A stretch of 13,101 bases of DNA. Origin: Gammaproteobacteria bacterium (lineage in GTDB: Bacteria > Pseudomonadota > Gammaproteobacteria > SZUA-229). The translations under genes were made by a program, and so were the position numbers. Below the pieces are notes generated by a model, which made no database searches, was not told where the DNA came from, and was given only the letters and a program-made list of their open reading frames with translations. Position 1 is the first letter of the stretch, and every line of letters starts with the position of its first letter. The stretch covers positions 1 through 13,101 of the forward strand of contig DRLE01000004.1 in NCBI GenBank assembly GCA_011051475.1. The letters are read 5' to 3'. This document shows positions 1 to 6,646 of the stretch, piece after piece.

Positions 1-810
1 AATATCCAGCAGCCTGACATAACCGGACGAGCCGGTTTTTTTGTTGCTCCAGCTTTTCCTGTCACCAACCCTGTCACTGCTCAGCATGTCACTGGTTGCT
101 GCCTCAACCATGGCATAATCATCATTCGACAGCTTGTCAGCCTCATCATCAGTGACCCCCACCAGACGCTTGCCGACATCGCCGACAAAAACAAACGGCG
201 CCATCAGGATACCGGAGAACACGCCGCTGACTGCGCCGCGACTGGCTTCCTTGCTGGCCTGACGGGCATTGGCGACAAGCGCGTCTGCCCGGTCGAGCAT
301 GGGCGGGATGGCCTCACGGGTTTTTTCCACTTGCGTGAGAATCTCGGGAATCAGCGGCCGGGTGGCCCTGATTTCACCGGAAATATCCCGTGTTGCGTCA
401 GCGGCATTATCCACGGTTTTTAAAACAGGCGGCAGCGCCTCACGGGTGGCCTTTACCTCGGCCAGAATCGCCGGGATCTGTTCGTTGGTGCGCGAATATT
501 CCCTGATAACCGGGTCCGCCCATTTCCGGCTTGCCCTGACCTCTGCCAGTACGGGCGGAACGGCTTCGCGCGTGGCCTTCACTTCTTCGAGTATGGGAGG
601 AACCAGGTCGCGAATCCCTGCGACCTCGTCAATAACCGGGGCTATCTGCTGATTGACCTCCTGCACGGTTTTCAGAATGGGCGGGATTTCACGGGTTACC
701 TGCAACAGACCGACGGTAAAATACACCAGCGCCGCGGCCAGTGAAAACATGGCCGCCGCGCTGACATAGGTAGCCACAATTCCAGCCCAGCTGTAGACCT
801 TATCCGTCAC
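1..810 (-). CDS. Membrane-anchored 14-residue-repeat protein (partial, C-terminus beyond window)
   Basis: The frame stays open for 270 codons from a GTG at 810 to the left edge, so the C-terminus is missing. GTG is chosen because a strong purine-rich Shine-Dalgarno (GGGGAGAGGGG) lies just upstream, and the only nearby in-frame ATG (852) runs into a TGA after two codons. Residues about 8-36 form one hydrophobic N-terminal membrane anchor. Residues 42-181 are ten consecutive 14-residue repeats in exact register, consensus I-P-P-V-L-x-E-V-K-A-T-R-E-A; repeats 5 and 8 are the most degenerate. A second hydrophobic stretch (about 194-212) follows, then an acidic linker and a segment W254-S-N-K-K-T-G-S-S-G-Y-V that recalls the C-terminus of 17-kDa surface-antigen proteins (weak resemblance, from memory). 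The repeats probably form short amphipathic helices or coiled coil punctuated by Pro-Pro. Function unknown. It lies 52 bases downstream of the EEP gene on the same strand and may be co-transcribed with it. Confidence 0.85.
   Translation of the reverse strand, partial: MTDKVYSWAGIVATYVSAAAMFSLAAALVYFTVGLLQVTREIPPILKTVQEVNQQIAPVIDEVAGIRDLVPPILEEVKATREAVPPVLAEVRASRKWADPVIREYSRTNEQIPAILAEVKATREALPPVLKTVDNAADATRDISGEIRATRPLIPEILTQVEKTREAIPPMLDRADALVANARQASKEASRGAVSGVFSGILMAPFVFVGDVGKRLVGVTDDEADKLSNDDYAMVEAATSDMLSSDRVGDRKSWSNKKTGSSGYVRLLDI
268..687 (-). repeat. Ten tandem 42-nt coding repeats (14 aa each)
   Basis: Residues 42-181 of the minus-strand gene divide into ten units starting at residues 42, 56, 70, 84, 98, 112, 126, 140, 154 and 168, with no insertion or deletion. 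Hydrophobic residues sit at unit positions 1, 4, 5 and 8, Pro at 2 and 3, and charged residues at 7, 9, 12 and 13. The DNA copies have diverged in codon use, so this is an old, selected protein repeat rather than recent slippage. Confidence 0.9.
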
Positions 811-862
811 TATTGCCCCTCTCCCCTGTTTTTCTGGAACCCATCATCTCATATTCGTCGCG

Positions 863-1615
863 TTATGGCAGAACGAACTCCGACAACAGCGGCAAATGAT
901 CGGAAAGATGCCGCCATGGCCTGCCGCTGAGAGGTCGGCAGCTGACTACTTCCAGGCCGCGGCTGTATATCCGGTCCATGGGCAATACCGGCATCCAGGC
1001 CGGAAAGGTGCGCGCATAGCGGCCATAGTGCCCCTTGAATACCTCGCTGACACCGAGAACACGACTGAACCAGGCTTCGGCGCGGCCACGCCAGTCGTTG
1101 AAGTCGCCGGCAATAATCATTGGCTGATCATGTGGTATATGCGAATCGATACGCTGAATCAGCTGGCGTAGCTGAAGTTCACGCTCATATCCCAGCAGTC
1201 CAAGATGTACACAGATGACATGCAGCGGCCTGTCACCCGGCAGTGTCAGCACGCCGTGCAGCAGGCTGCGGCTGGCCGTTTTCATCAGCGATACGTCGAT
1301 ATTGTCCCAGTGAACAAAATCAAACTTGCTGAGTATGGCATTGCCGTGGTGGCCCTTGTCATAAATGGCGTTTTTGCCATAGGCATGATGATGCCAGATC
1401 TCGTCGGCAAGAAACTCGAACTGGCTGCTGTCCGGCCAGTTTTCGTGCTTCAGGGCATGGCGCAGGTGCTCACCCTGTATTTCCTGCAAAAACAGGATGT
1501 CCGCATCGACTTCCCGCAGGGCATGGCGGATTTCATGCAGAATGAAACGCCAGTTGCTGGCGCTGAAGCCCTTGTGGATATTGTAGGTAACAATTTTCAG
1601 GTGTGAATCACTCAT
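863..1615 (-). CDS. ybhP: YbhP-like endonuclease/exonuclease/phosphatase family protein
   Basis: This 250-residue protein matches the metal-dependent EEP fold over its whole length. The expected motifs occur in order: T10-Y-N12-I-H-K-G at the N-terminus, L43-Q-E45 (metal-binding Glu), G91-N-A-I-L-S, a central V136-H137-L-G, A169-G-D171-F-N173-D-W and the terminal L237-S-D239-H240. From memory the sequence is especially close to E. coli YbhP (shared elements include INIHKGF, ENWPD, FLAD, GHHGNA, GDFNDWR, ARTFP and WRHLSDH). There is no signal peptide, so it is probably cytosolic. In E. coli ybhP lies next to the cardiolipin synthase gene clsB; here the divergent neighbours are also phospholipid genes, which fits a lipid-related phosphodiesterase or phosphatase role, but the substrate is not established. 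No clear Shine-Dalgarno is visible before the ATG. Confidence 0.88.
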   Translation of the reverse strand: MSDSHLKIVTYNIHKGFSASNWRFILHEIRHALREVDADILFLQEIQGEHLRHALKHENWPDSSQFEFLADEIWHHHAYGKNAIYDKGHHGNAILSKFDFVHWDNIDVSLMKTASRSLLHGVLTLPGDRPLHVICVHLGLLGYERELQLRQLIQRIDSHIPHDQPMIIAGDFNDWRGRAEAWFSRVLGVSEVFKGHYGRYARTFPAWMPVLPMDRIYSRGLEVVSCRPLSGRPWRHLSDHLPLLSEFVLP

Positions 1616-1623
1616 ATTTAATC

Positions 1624-1652
1624 GGGACAGTGCAGTTTGTGCGCCCTATAAT
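1624..1652 (+). promoter_or_regulatory. Putative sigma70 promoter of the CDP-lipid synthase gene
   Basis: A perfect TATAAT occupies 1647-1652, with a weak -35 GGGACA (4 of 6 matches) at 1624-1629 and a 17-base spacer. The expected transcription start is at or within a base or two of the ATG at 1659, and no Shine-Dalgarno is present. The message is therefore probably leaderless. Confidence 0.6.
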
Positions 1653-1658
1653 AGCCTT

Positions 1659-2147
1659 ATGCTATCGTCTTCCTTTCTGCATTTACTCCTGCTGATTATC
1701 GTGGCAAACGCCAGCCCGATTATTGTACGGAATCTGATGGGTGAAAGGTATGCCTATATGATTGATGGCGGCAGAAAATTTGTCGACGGTCAGCCGGTAC
1801 TGGGCAGTTCAAAAACCTGGCGAGGCCTGGCCAGTTCGATCATTGTTACCACCTTAACAGCGCTCTTACTCGGTTATGAAGCCGCATATGGCTTTATTGT
1901 CGGCCTGCTGGCCATGACCGGCGACCTGTTTTCCAGCTTTATCAAGCGCCGGCTGAAACTGCCGCCCAGCAGTATGGCGCCGCTGCTTGACCAGATACCG
2001 GAATCCTTTCTGCCGGCGGTGGTCATGGCCGGGGCTTTCGGCCTGAGTAGCAGCCAGGTTTCGGTACTGGTTATTGTATTTATTGTTTTTGAACTGGCGA
2101 TCTCGGTTATTCTTTATCGCTGGGGTATACGTAAACGCCCCTATTAG
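1659..2147 (+). CDS. CarS-like CDP-lipid (CDP-archaeol/CDP-diglyceride) synthase family protein
   Basis: A 162-residue integral membrane protein of the CarS-like (DUF46) family, distantly related to CdsA. Hallmarks are G49-S-S-K-T-W-R-G56, the catalytic-type G88-D-L-F-S-S-F-I-K-R-R98 and L110-D-Q-I-P-E-S. About four or five hydrophobic segments are visible (roughly 5-25, 58-72, 76-94, 117-132, 134-155). Family members transfer CMP from CTP to a phosphatidic-acid-like lipid, giving a CDP-activated lipid; archaeal CarS uses unsaturated archaetidic acid. Bacterial members are often annotated as CDP-archaeol synthase, but their natural substrate is uncertain. The gene is 23 bases upstream of a CDP-alcohol phosphatidyltransferase, so the pair can supply and use a CDP-lipid. 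The start follows a perfect -10 box by only six bases. Confidence 0.85.
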   Translation: MLSSSFLHLLLLIIVANASPIIVRNLMGERYAYMIDGGRKFVDGQPVLGSSKTWRGLASSIIVTTLTALLLGYEAAYGFIVGLLAMTGDLFSSFIKRRLKLPPSSMAPLLDQIPESFLPAVVMAGAFGLSSSQVSVLVIVFIVFELAISVILYRWGIRKRPY

Positions 2148-2170
2148 GCTCTGAACGCAGGACATGAATC

Positions 2171-2764
2171 ATGCCAACCGGTAAATCATCCGAAATCTAC
2201 AACCTGCCCAACCTGGTCAGCTTTATCCGTCTGCTGATGGCGCCGGTACTGCTCATGCTGGCTATCAGGCAGCAGCCAACCTGGTTTCTGCTGGCGCTGC
2301 TGTTTACCGAGTTTACCGACGTACTCGACGGTTTTCTCGCCCGCCGCCTTAACCAGATTACCGAGCTGGGATCGCATCTCGACAGCTGGGGCGACTTTGT
2401 TATCTACAGCACCATTACCGTCTGCGCCTGGCTGTTATGGCCGGATATAGTGCGTGAGCAGATCGTCTGGATCAGTATTATTGTTATCAGCCTGGTGGCG
2501 CCGGTGATTGTCGGCCTGATCAAGCTTCACGCCCTGACCAGCTACCATACCTGGAGCGTTAAAATTGCCGTCGCGCTGACCATACTGGCCTATTTCCTGG
2601 TATTTTCCGGACTGCTCGACTGGCCGCTGAAAATCGCAGCCTTTGCCAGCGCCTACGCCTCGCTCGAAGAGATCCTGATTACCCTGCTGATCCGGCATGA
2701 ACAGTCCGACGTGCGCTCCTTTGTACAGGCACTGAAATACCACAGGCAGAACAACGGCCGCTAG
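2171..2764 (+). CDS. CDP-alcohol phosphatidyltransferase family protein
   Basis: A 197-residue polytopic membrane enzyme. The complete family signature D-x2-D-G-x2-A-R-x8-G-x3-D-x3-D is present: D50, D53, G54, A57, R58, G67, D71 and D75. The N-terminal Y10-N-L-P-N-L-V-S-F-I-R element is typical of PgsA-like members. Later hydrophobic segments (roughly 78-94, 97-116, 128-150, 153-171) give about six membrane helices. The family displaces CMP from a CDP-alcohol or CDP-lipid using a second alcohol such as glycerol-3-phosphate, inositol-phosphate or serine. I cannot assign the acceptor, so neither pgsA nor pssA is used. An AGGA Shine-Dalgarno lies eight bases before the ATG. It is probably co-transcribed with the CarS-like synthase that provides its CDP-lipid, and it ends 8 bases before a convergent gene. 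Confidence 0.87.
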   Translation: MPTGKSSEIYNLPNLVSFIRLLMAPVLLMLAIRQQPTWFLLALLFTEFTDVLDGFLARRLNQITELGSHLDSWGDFVIYSTITVCAWLLWPDIVREQIVWISIIVISLVAPVIVGLIKLHALTSYHTWSVKIAVALTILAYFLVFSGLLDWPLKIAAFASAYASLEEILITLLIRHEQSDVRSFVQALKYHRQNNGR

Positions 2765-2772
2765 CCCGCCAT

Positions 2773-3369
2773 TCATTCAATATGTCGTATCCCCTCGCGG
2801 ATCTTTTCCAGTTCCCGATGATAGGTTTCAGCATCACCATAATCCACGAAATTATTGATCAGTTCGTGCGCACTGCGTGAACGCCTTGCATGTTTTATCG
2901 GACACCAGTACTGCTCGGTGCGAGCGGTAATTTCCCGGGCATACTCAATTACGCCATTGCCGTAACCACAGTACACGCAGTTGAATTTTTCAATCGCATT
3001 CAAATATGACAGTTTATGGCGGTCGATAATAATGTAGTCGGAACGCCTGACCAGGGGGATACCGTATGCGCGGAAACAGACAGACTGGTAAAGACTGACC
3101 ATTATGTCCATAAGCGCAATCGGCAGGATAACACTGTAGATAATCGGCGCCGTCAGCAGGTGCGCCGGCCGTGCCCGCATAAGGTAGGCCAGAACATTGA
3201 TACGCTGCGCCTTGTGCAGCTTTCTGACTTCGCTGGCAAAACTGACCTTGCCCTGATGCAGGGTATAGTGAAACTGCTTGCGCTTCTGCTCCAGCAGTCC
3301 CTCCACTTCCTCCTCAACCTGCGCCTGCAACCGGTGCAGATCATCGAGTAACTCGTCAATTTTTTCCAT
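2773..3369 (-). CDS. Conserved hypothetical membrane protein with N-terminal coiled coil and Cys/His cluster
   Basis: A 198-residue protein of no family I can name. Residues 1-35 are strongly charged with heptad-like leucines and are probably coiled coil. Residues about 69-98 are hydrophobic, giving one long or two short membrane segments after a basic stretch (R49-K-L-H-K). The C-terminal half is soluble and holds C131-V-Y-C134-G-Y-G-N-G followed by Y154-W-C156-P-I-K-H160-A-R-R; C131, C134, C156 and H160 could bind zinc or another metal. A good Shine-Dalgarno (AGGGGGAAAG) precedes the ATG. Basic residues cluster before the membrane segment. The strong motif content suggests conservation, but the function is unknown. 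The gene is convergent with the phosphatidyltransferase gene and in line with the membrane protein gene upstream (126-base gap). Confidence 0.82.
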   Translation of the reverse strand: MEKIDELLDDLHRLQAQVEEEVEGLLEQKRKQFHYTLHQGKVSFASEVRKLHKAQRINVLAYLMRARPAHLLTAPIIYSVILPIALMDIMVSLYQSVCFRAYGIPLVRRSDYIIIDRHKLSYLNAIEKFNCVYCGYGNGVIEYAREITARTEQYWCPIKHARRSRSAHELINNFVDYGDAETYHRELEKIREGIRHIE

Positions 3370-3494
3370 CTTTCCCCCTGCCAGGCAGTGACTGCCATAT
3401 TGTTCAGCAGATATTATGCGTTATATACGGGACAAGGTGAAATTATTCCTGGACAGACCTTACTGAACAGAACAGGAACGGTCCGGCCACCGGT
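3370..3494. other. Short intergenic gap between two minus-strand genes
   Basis: No gene is visible in these 125 bases. The minus strand contains AT-rich -10-like sequence around 3411-3427 (complement of the TATTATGCGTTATATA stretch), which could belong to a promoter for the gene starting at 3369, but no convincing -35 partner is present. A short hairpin-capable GC stretch (3479-3494) follows the stop of the upstream gene and lacks a T tract. Confidence 0.3.
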
Positions 3495-3893
3495 CTAGCG
3501 CCTGCTGGACAGACGGCCGATCACAATGCTAACAACAATACAAAACATGCCCGGCAGGGCCAGATAAGCATGGCTGCTGACCAGGCTTGCCAGCAGACAG
3601 TAAAAACCGGTGGCACCGGCAAGGCGTACCAACATGCTCTTCTGCCGGGTTTTAAACACCAGAAACAGAAACGCCGGTAACAGTGACGCAAACAGCCAGA
3701 GCAGCGCATGGTTACCGTCGACCCCGTAGAACAGCCGGTATTGCCAGGATTCGGCCGGATAGATAATGGAAACGGCAAACAACCAGAATACCAGCAAAAT
3801 GGAAACCGGCAGATAAATCACAAAGGCCATAAAAAACAGACGATCAGAAGAACCCGGCGGCCTGCTTTCATTTACGCTGTTTTCACTGCTCAT
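3495..3893 (-). CDS. Hypothetical four-helix membrane protein
   Basis: A 132-residue protein with a polar N-terminal tail (residues 1-18) and four hydrophobic segments at about 20-44, 62-80, 88-106 and 108-126, ending in a basic tail R127-L-S-S-R-R. Positive charge between helices 2 and 3 (K81-T-R-Q-K) suggests that loop and both termini are cytoplasmic. No catalytic motif is recognised. The start has a GGAAA Shine-Dalgarno and lies 25 bases after the stop of the lipoprotein gene, so the two are probably co-transcribed. Confidence 0.7.
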   Translation of the reverse strand: MSSENSVNESRPPGSSDRLFFMAFVIYLPVSILLVFWLFAVSIIYPAESWQYRLFYGVDGNHALLWLFASLLPAFLFLVFKTRQKSMLVRLAGATGFYCLLASLVSSHAYLALPGMFCIVVSIVIGRLSSRR

Positions 3894-3918
3894 ACTGTTT
3901 CCACAGGCGTACTGACAC

Positions 3919-4320
3919 TTATTCGGGATTAAACGGCTTTACTACTGGCGTTGGATTCTCATCCAGCAGGACAAAAATCGCTGCTGTTTCCGCCCCGTGC
4001 ATCAATCTTGCCTGCAACCGGCCTTCACCTGGTTCACTGACAGTTAACACAAAATTTCTGGTTACCTCGGGCTGCGCCGAAGAACGGCACTGCAGGCTGG
4101 CACTGTATTTGCCGGTGGCGCCCCAGAAACAGTGCCAGCTGGCCGGTTCCGGTTTCGTGGTTTCAAACTCGGCGCGACCATCAAAACCGACCCGCAACCG
4201 CTTTATACCGTAAGCATTGTCCTGATCCGTCGCCCAGACACCGGCGGCAGGATGCCGCCCACAACCCGATAACAGGGCAGCAGCAAACAGAAAAACAACA
4301 GGGATCAGGCGCATATTCAT
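3919..4320 (-). CDS. Small lipoprotein of unknown function
   Basis: A 133-residue protein with a typical lipoprotein signal: basic R4, hydrophobic residues 5-17, then the lipobox L17-S18-G19 before C20. Residue +2 is Gly, not Asp, so outer-membrane sorting is the expected outcome under the usual rule. The mature part (G27-V-W-A-T-D through F46-D-G-R-A-E-F) looks beta-rich, and C64 and C78 may form a disulfide. No family is recognised. A GGAG Shine-Dalgarno lies about 11 bases upstream of the ATG. The next gene in the probable operon encodes a small membrane protein, hinting at an envelope complex. Confidence 0.78.
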   Translation of the reverse strand: MNMRLIPVVFLFAAALLSGCGRHPAAGVWATDQDNAYGIKRLRVGFDGRAEFETTKPEPASWHCFWGATGKYSASLQCRSSAQPEVTRNFVLTVSEPGEGRLQARLMHGAETAAIFVLLDENPTPVVKPFNPE

Positions 4321-4349
4321 ACCGATTACATCTCCGATAAGCAGTGTTC

Positions 4350-4379
4350 AGAATAGCATGTACCGGCAGACGGCGTCAT
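4350..4379 (-). promoter_or_regulatory. Weak candidate promoter for the lipoprotein gene
   Basis: On the minus strand ATGACG (4379-4374; 4 of 6 matches to the -35 consensus) and TATTCT (4355-4350; 4 of 6 matches to the -10 consensus) are separated by 18 bases. It is correctly placed upstream of the ATG at 4320 but could occur by chance. Confidence 0.3.
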
Positions 4380-4429
4380 TAATCGCATTTTTTGCGGTTT
4401 TCTTTTCTGAAAAAAACAGGATAATGGTA

Positions 4430-4457
4430 TTTAAAGACAAACTATACTTGTTATAAA
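4430..4457 (+). promoter_or_regulatory. Weak candidate promoter for the 4488 gene
   Basis: TTTAAA (4430-4435) and TATAAA (4452-4457) are 16 bases apart within a strongly AT-rich divergent intergenic region. An alternative -10 TATACT lies at 4443-4448. The gene itself has an AAGGG Shine-Dalgarno at 4476-4480. Confidence 0.35.
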
Positions 4458-4487
4458 GCATTCCTAAACCAGACAAAGGGCTATAAC

Positions 4488-4796
4488 ATGGTTAAATACG
4501 GTGAACTCAATCAGGCTCTGGCACGCTATACCAATGGCAATATACATGAAAATATTCCGGTTGATTACTACCGTCGCATTATGAAAGCCTGGTTCCGGGC
4601 AAATAACAAGGGGCTGAACTGGGATGTGCAGCAGGCTGCCGCGGTATTACTGTACATTGCCTTTAACGAAGGCGCTGTTCATCCCAGCCAGCTTAATGCC
4701 GAAGGCCTTGGTATTCTGGACTGGGCGGAAAAATTTCTCGACCAGGTACAGGACACTACCGGCAAGGAAGTAATACGCGCCCTGAGTGCGGCCTGA
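4488..4796 (+). CDS. Small hypothetical soluble protein
   Basis: A 102-residue protein with no signal peptide or membrane segment, predicted to be mainly helical and rich in Ala, Asn and aromatic residues (Y27-Y-R-R-I-M-K-A-W-F). I recognise no domain. The ATG has an AAGGG Shine-Dalgarno seven bases upstream and a plausible AT-rich promoter region. It is followed by 132 non-coding bases and a hairpin, so it is probably monocistronic. Confidence 0.72.
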   Translation: MVKYGELNQALARYTNGNIHENIPVDYYRRIMKAWFRANNKGLNWDVQQAAAVLLYIAFNEGAVHPSQLNAEGLGILDWAEKFLDQVQDTTGKEVIRALSAA

Positions 4797-4902
4797 TCGC
4801 GGCATAAATGCGGCCTGAGGATAAGCTGAGCCCAACCTGAAAACACACCACCTGCCGGGGCACTGATACACGCATCCTGACATCGACACCTGCCCTGCCC
4901 GC

Positions 4903-4923
4903 CGAAAAGGGCAGCCCTTTTCG
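4903..4923. terminator. Compact bidirectional hairpin, likely terminator
   Basis: CGAAAAGGGC (4903-4912) is the exact reverse complement of GCCCTTTTCG (4914-4923), separated by one base. The AAAA-GGGC/GCCC-TTTT layout is that of a bidirectional intrinsic terminator, with the T run inside the stem. It would end transcription of the 4488 gene, but it also ends only five bases before the annotated ATG of the L,D-transpeptidase, where it would affect the leader of that gene. Confidence 0.55.
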
Positions 4924-4928
4924 CTTCA

Positions 4929-6539
4929 ATGTTGTTCATGAAACAAACGGCCTTCCCTATCTTTTACTCAAGAATTTACCTCCTGCTGTGCCTGCTTGTT
5001 TCAACCAGCGTTGACGCCGAAACAGCAACACTGCTGAAGCAATGGCTCGGGAGTAACCCACAGCAACTTGCCGAGCTGAATGAACCGGCAGTACAGAACT
5101 TTTATCAACAGCGCCAGTACCGCCTGCTCTGGTCACAGGATGAGCAGCGTCTCGACCGCGCCTATGACCTGCTGCATGCCATTCTTGATGCCGGTGAAGA
5201 AGGCCTGACACCATCTGATTATCTGCCTGGACCCATCCGTCAGTTCTGGAACGCGGCAGAGCCCGAGGATATTGTCCGCCTGGAACTTTTACTGACAGCC
5301 GCATTCGTCCGCTACAGCAAGGATCTTTATTCGGGACGCTATGACCCCGCTGAACTTGATGCCGACTGGCACATCAGCAACGCTCCGCCGGACATGGGTC
5401 AGTTACTGCACCGCGCCGCCGAACAGGATTCGATTACCCGGCTGCTGGCATCACTGCCGCCCCCGCACCGGGGCTATCGCCTGCTAAAAAAGGAACTGCT
5501 GCATTTGCAAAGCATCAGGCAGCAGGGCGGCTGGCCGAAAATCGAAGCCGGGCCGGTGCTTGAAACCGGCATGCAGCAATCACGCGTCAGGCTGTTGCGA
5601 ACACGGCTGGCAGAAAGCGGCGACCTGGAAGAATGTAATGTCTGTAATATTGATATTTTCGACCATGAGCTGGAAAAGGCCGTTAAACGCTACCAGACAC
5701 GACACGGCCTGAAAGCCGACGGACGTGTCGGCTGGCAGACCCGGCGGGCCCTGAATACGCCGGTCGAGGACAGGATCCGCCAGCTTCGCATCAATATGGA
5801 GCGCTGGCGCTGGATGCCGCGACAGCTGCACAAACGCTATCTCCTGGTCAATATGACCGGCTTTGAACTGTACATTATGGAAGACGATAGCGTGGTGCTT
5901 TCCATGCCGGTCATCATCGGCAAGGCCTACCGCGCCACGCCCAGTTTTTCCGGCTGGGTCAGCACCATGGAATACAATCCCTACTGGATCGTTCCCAATA
6001 CCATTGCCATCGAGGATTTTTTGCCCAGACTGGCCAGCGACCCTGACTTTCTGGCCAGAAAGTCCATCCGCCTGTTTCGCGGCTGGGGCGAAAACGCACG
6101 CGAGGTCGACCCCAGAAGCGTCGACTGGAAAAACATCGACAAGGAACACTTTCCCTACTGGATGCGCCAGGACCCGGGGCCGAAAAATGCCCTTGGCCAG
6201 ATGAAATTCCTGTTCTCCAATCCCTATGAAATCTATTTACACGGCACCCCGGACAAAAAACTGTTTGAGCGCAATATACGCGCCTTCAGCTCCGGCTGTA
6301 TCCGGGTAAAAGACCCGGTCAGGCTTGCCGCCTATCTGTTGAACGATGGTAGCCAGCAAAAGGAAGAAGAAATACTGGCCAGTATCTACCTGGGCGGTAA
6401 CCAGAAAATTACCCTCCCCGTGGCGATCCCCATCTACCTGGTCTACCGGACGGCCTGGGCCGGTGAAAACGGACAGATAAACTACAGGCCGGATATTTAT
6501 GGCCGCGACAGGCTGCTTCAGCAGCGTTTTACGAACTAG
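4929..6539 (+). CDS. ldtD: L,D-transpeptidase, LdtD (YcbB) family
   Basis: A 536-residue periplasmic enzyme making 3-3 (mDAP-mDAP) peptidoglycan cross-links. Residues 1-30 form a signal peptide, probably cleaved after V28-D-A30. The N-terminal scaffold (about 33-215) matches YcbB-type enzymes, followed by a peptidoglycan-binding domain (about 216-277, with V252-K-R-Y-Q and G265-R-V-G-W-Q-T-R-R-A-L) and the YkuD catalytic domain (about 304-475) with H438-G-T-P and the active site S454-S-G-C457-I-R-V. E. coli LdtD is about 615 residues, so this is a somewhat short but apparently complete member. Gene order with a downstream MepK-like gene is as in E. coli ycbB-ycbK. No Shine-Dalgarno precedes either ATG 4929 or the in-frame ATG 4938; the nearest purine run lies inside the 4903-4923 hairpin, so the true start and leader are uncertain. 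Confidence 0.93.
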   Translation: MLFMKQTAFPIFYSRIYLLLCLLVSTSVDAETATLLKQWLGSNPQQLAELNEPAVQNFYQQRQYRLLWSQDEQRLDRAYDLLHAILDAGEEGLTPSDYLPGPIRQFWNAAEPEDIVRLELLLTAAFVRYSKDLYSGRYDPAELDADWHISNAPPDMGQLLHRAAEQDSITRLLASLPPPHRGYRLLKKELLHLQSIRQQGGWPKIEAGPVLETGMQQSRVRLLRTRLAESGDLEECNVCNIDIFDHELEKAVKRYQTRHGLKADGRVGWQTRRALNTPVEDRIRQLRINMERWRWMPRQLHKRYLLVNMTGFELYIMEDDSVVLSMPVIIGKAYRATPSFSGWVSTMEYNPYWIVPNTIAIEDFLPRLASDPDFLARKSIRLFRGWGENAREVDPRSVDWKNIDKEHFPYWMRQDPGPKNALGQMKFLFSNPYEIYLHGTPDKKLFERNIRAFSSGCIRVKDPVRLAAYLLNDGSQQKEEEILASIYLGGNQKITLPVAIPIYLVYRTAWAGENGQINYRPDIYGRDRLLQQRFTN

Positions 6540-6619
6540 CCCCTATATTGGCATGAAAGATTCGGTTTTCAGGGAAAAAGCTTTAATATTTCCGGTTTGG
6601 CACTATTATATAAGTACAG

Positions 6620-6634
6620 CCGTTTAAAAAACGG
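6620..6634 (+). promoter_or_regulatory. Short hairpin in the leader of the MepK-like gene
   Basis: CCGTTT (6620-6625) and AAACGG (6629-6634) form a perfect six-base inverted repeat around AAA. The right arm overlaps the GGAAG Shine-Dalgarno (6633-6637) of the gene at 6647, so pairing would partly cover it. An AT-rich TATATA (6607-6612) with TTAATA 18 bases upstream is a weak promoter candidate. Confidence 0.4.
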
Positions 6635-6646
6635 AAGTGTTATTTT

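Noticed and set aside
269..652. Plus-strand open frame of 127 codons with an apparently repetitive Ser/Thr/Gly-rich product
   Set aside because: It is the antisense shadow of the 42-nt repeats of the minus-strand gene, which explains its own periodicity; no Shine-Dalgarno or family match.
1205..1606. Plus-strand open frame opposite the EEP gene
   Set aside because: The minus-strand frame carries all EEP catalytic motifs; this frame has no recognisable features.
4787..4818. Direct repeat TGCGGCCTGA (two copies, 22 bases apart) across the stop of the 4488 gene
   Set aside because: Only ten bases long with unrelated spacing sequence; likely chance or minor local duplication.
6597..6612. TTGGCAC resembling the -24 half of a sigma54 promoter upstream of mepK
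   Set aside because: The required TTGC element at the -12 position is absent; the downstream bases are TATTATATA.
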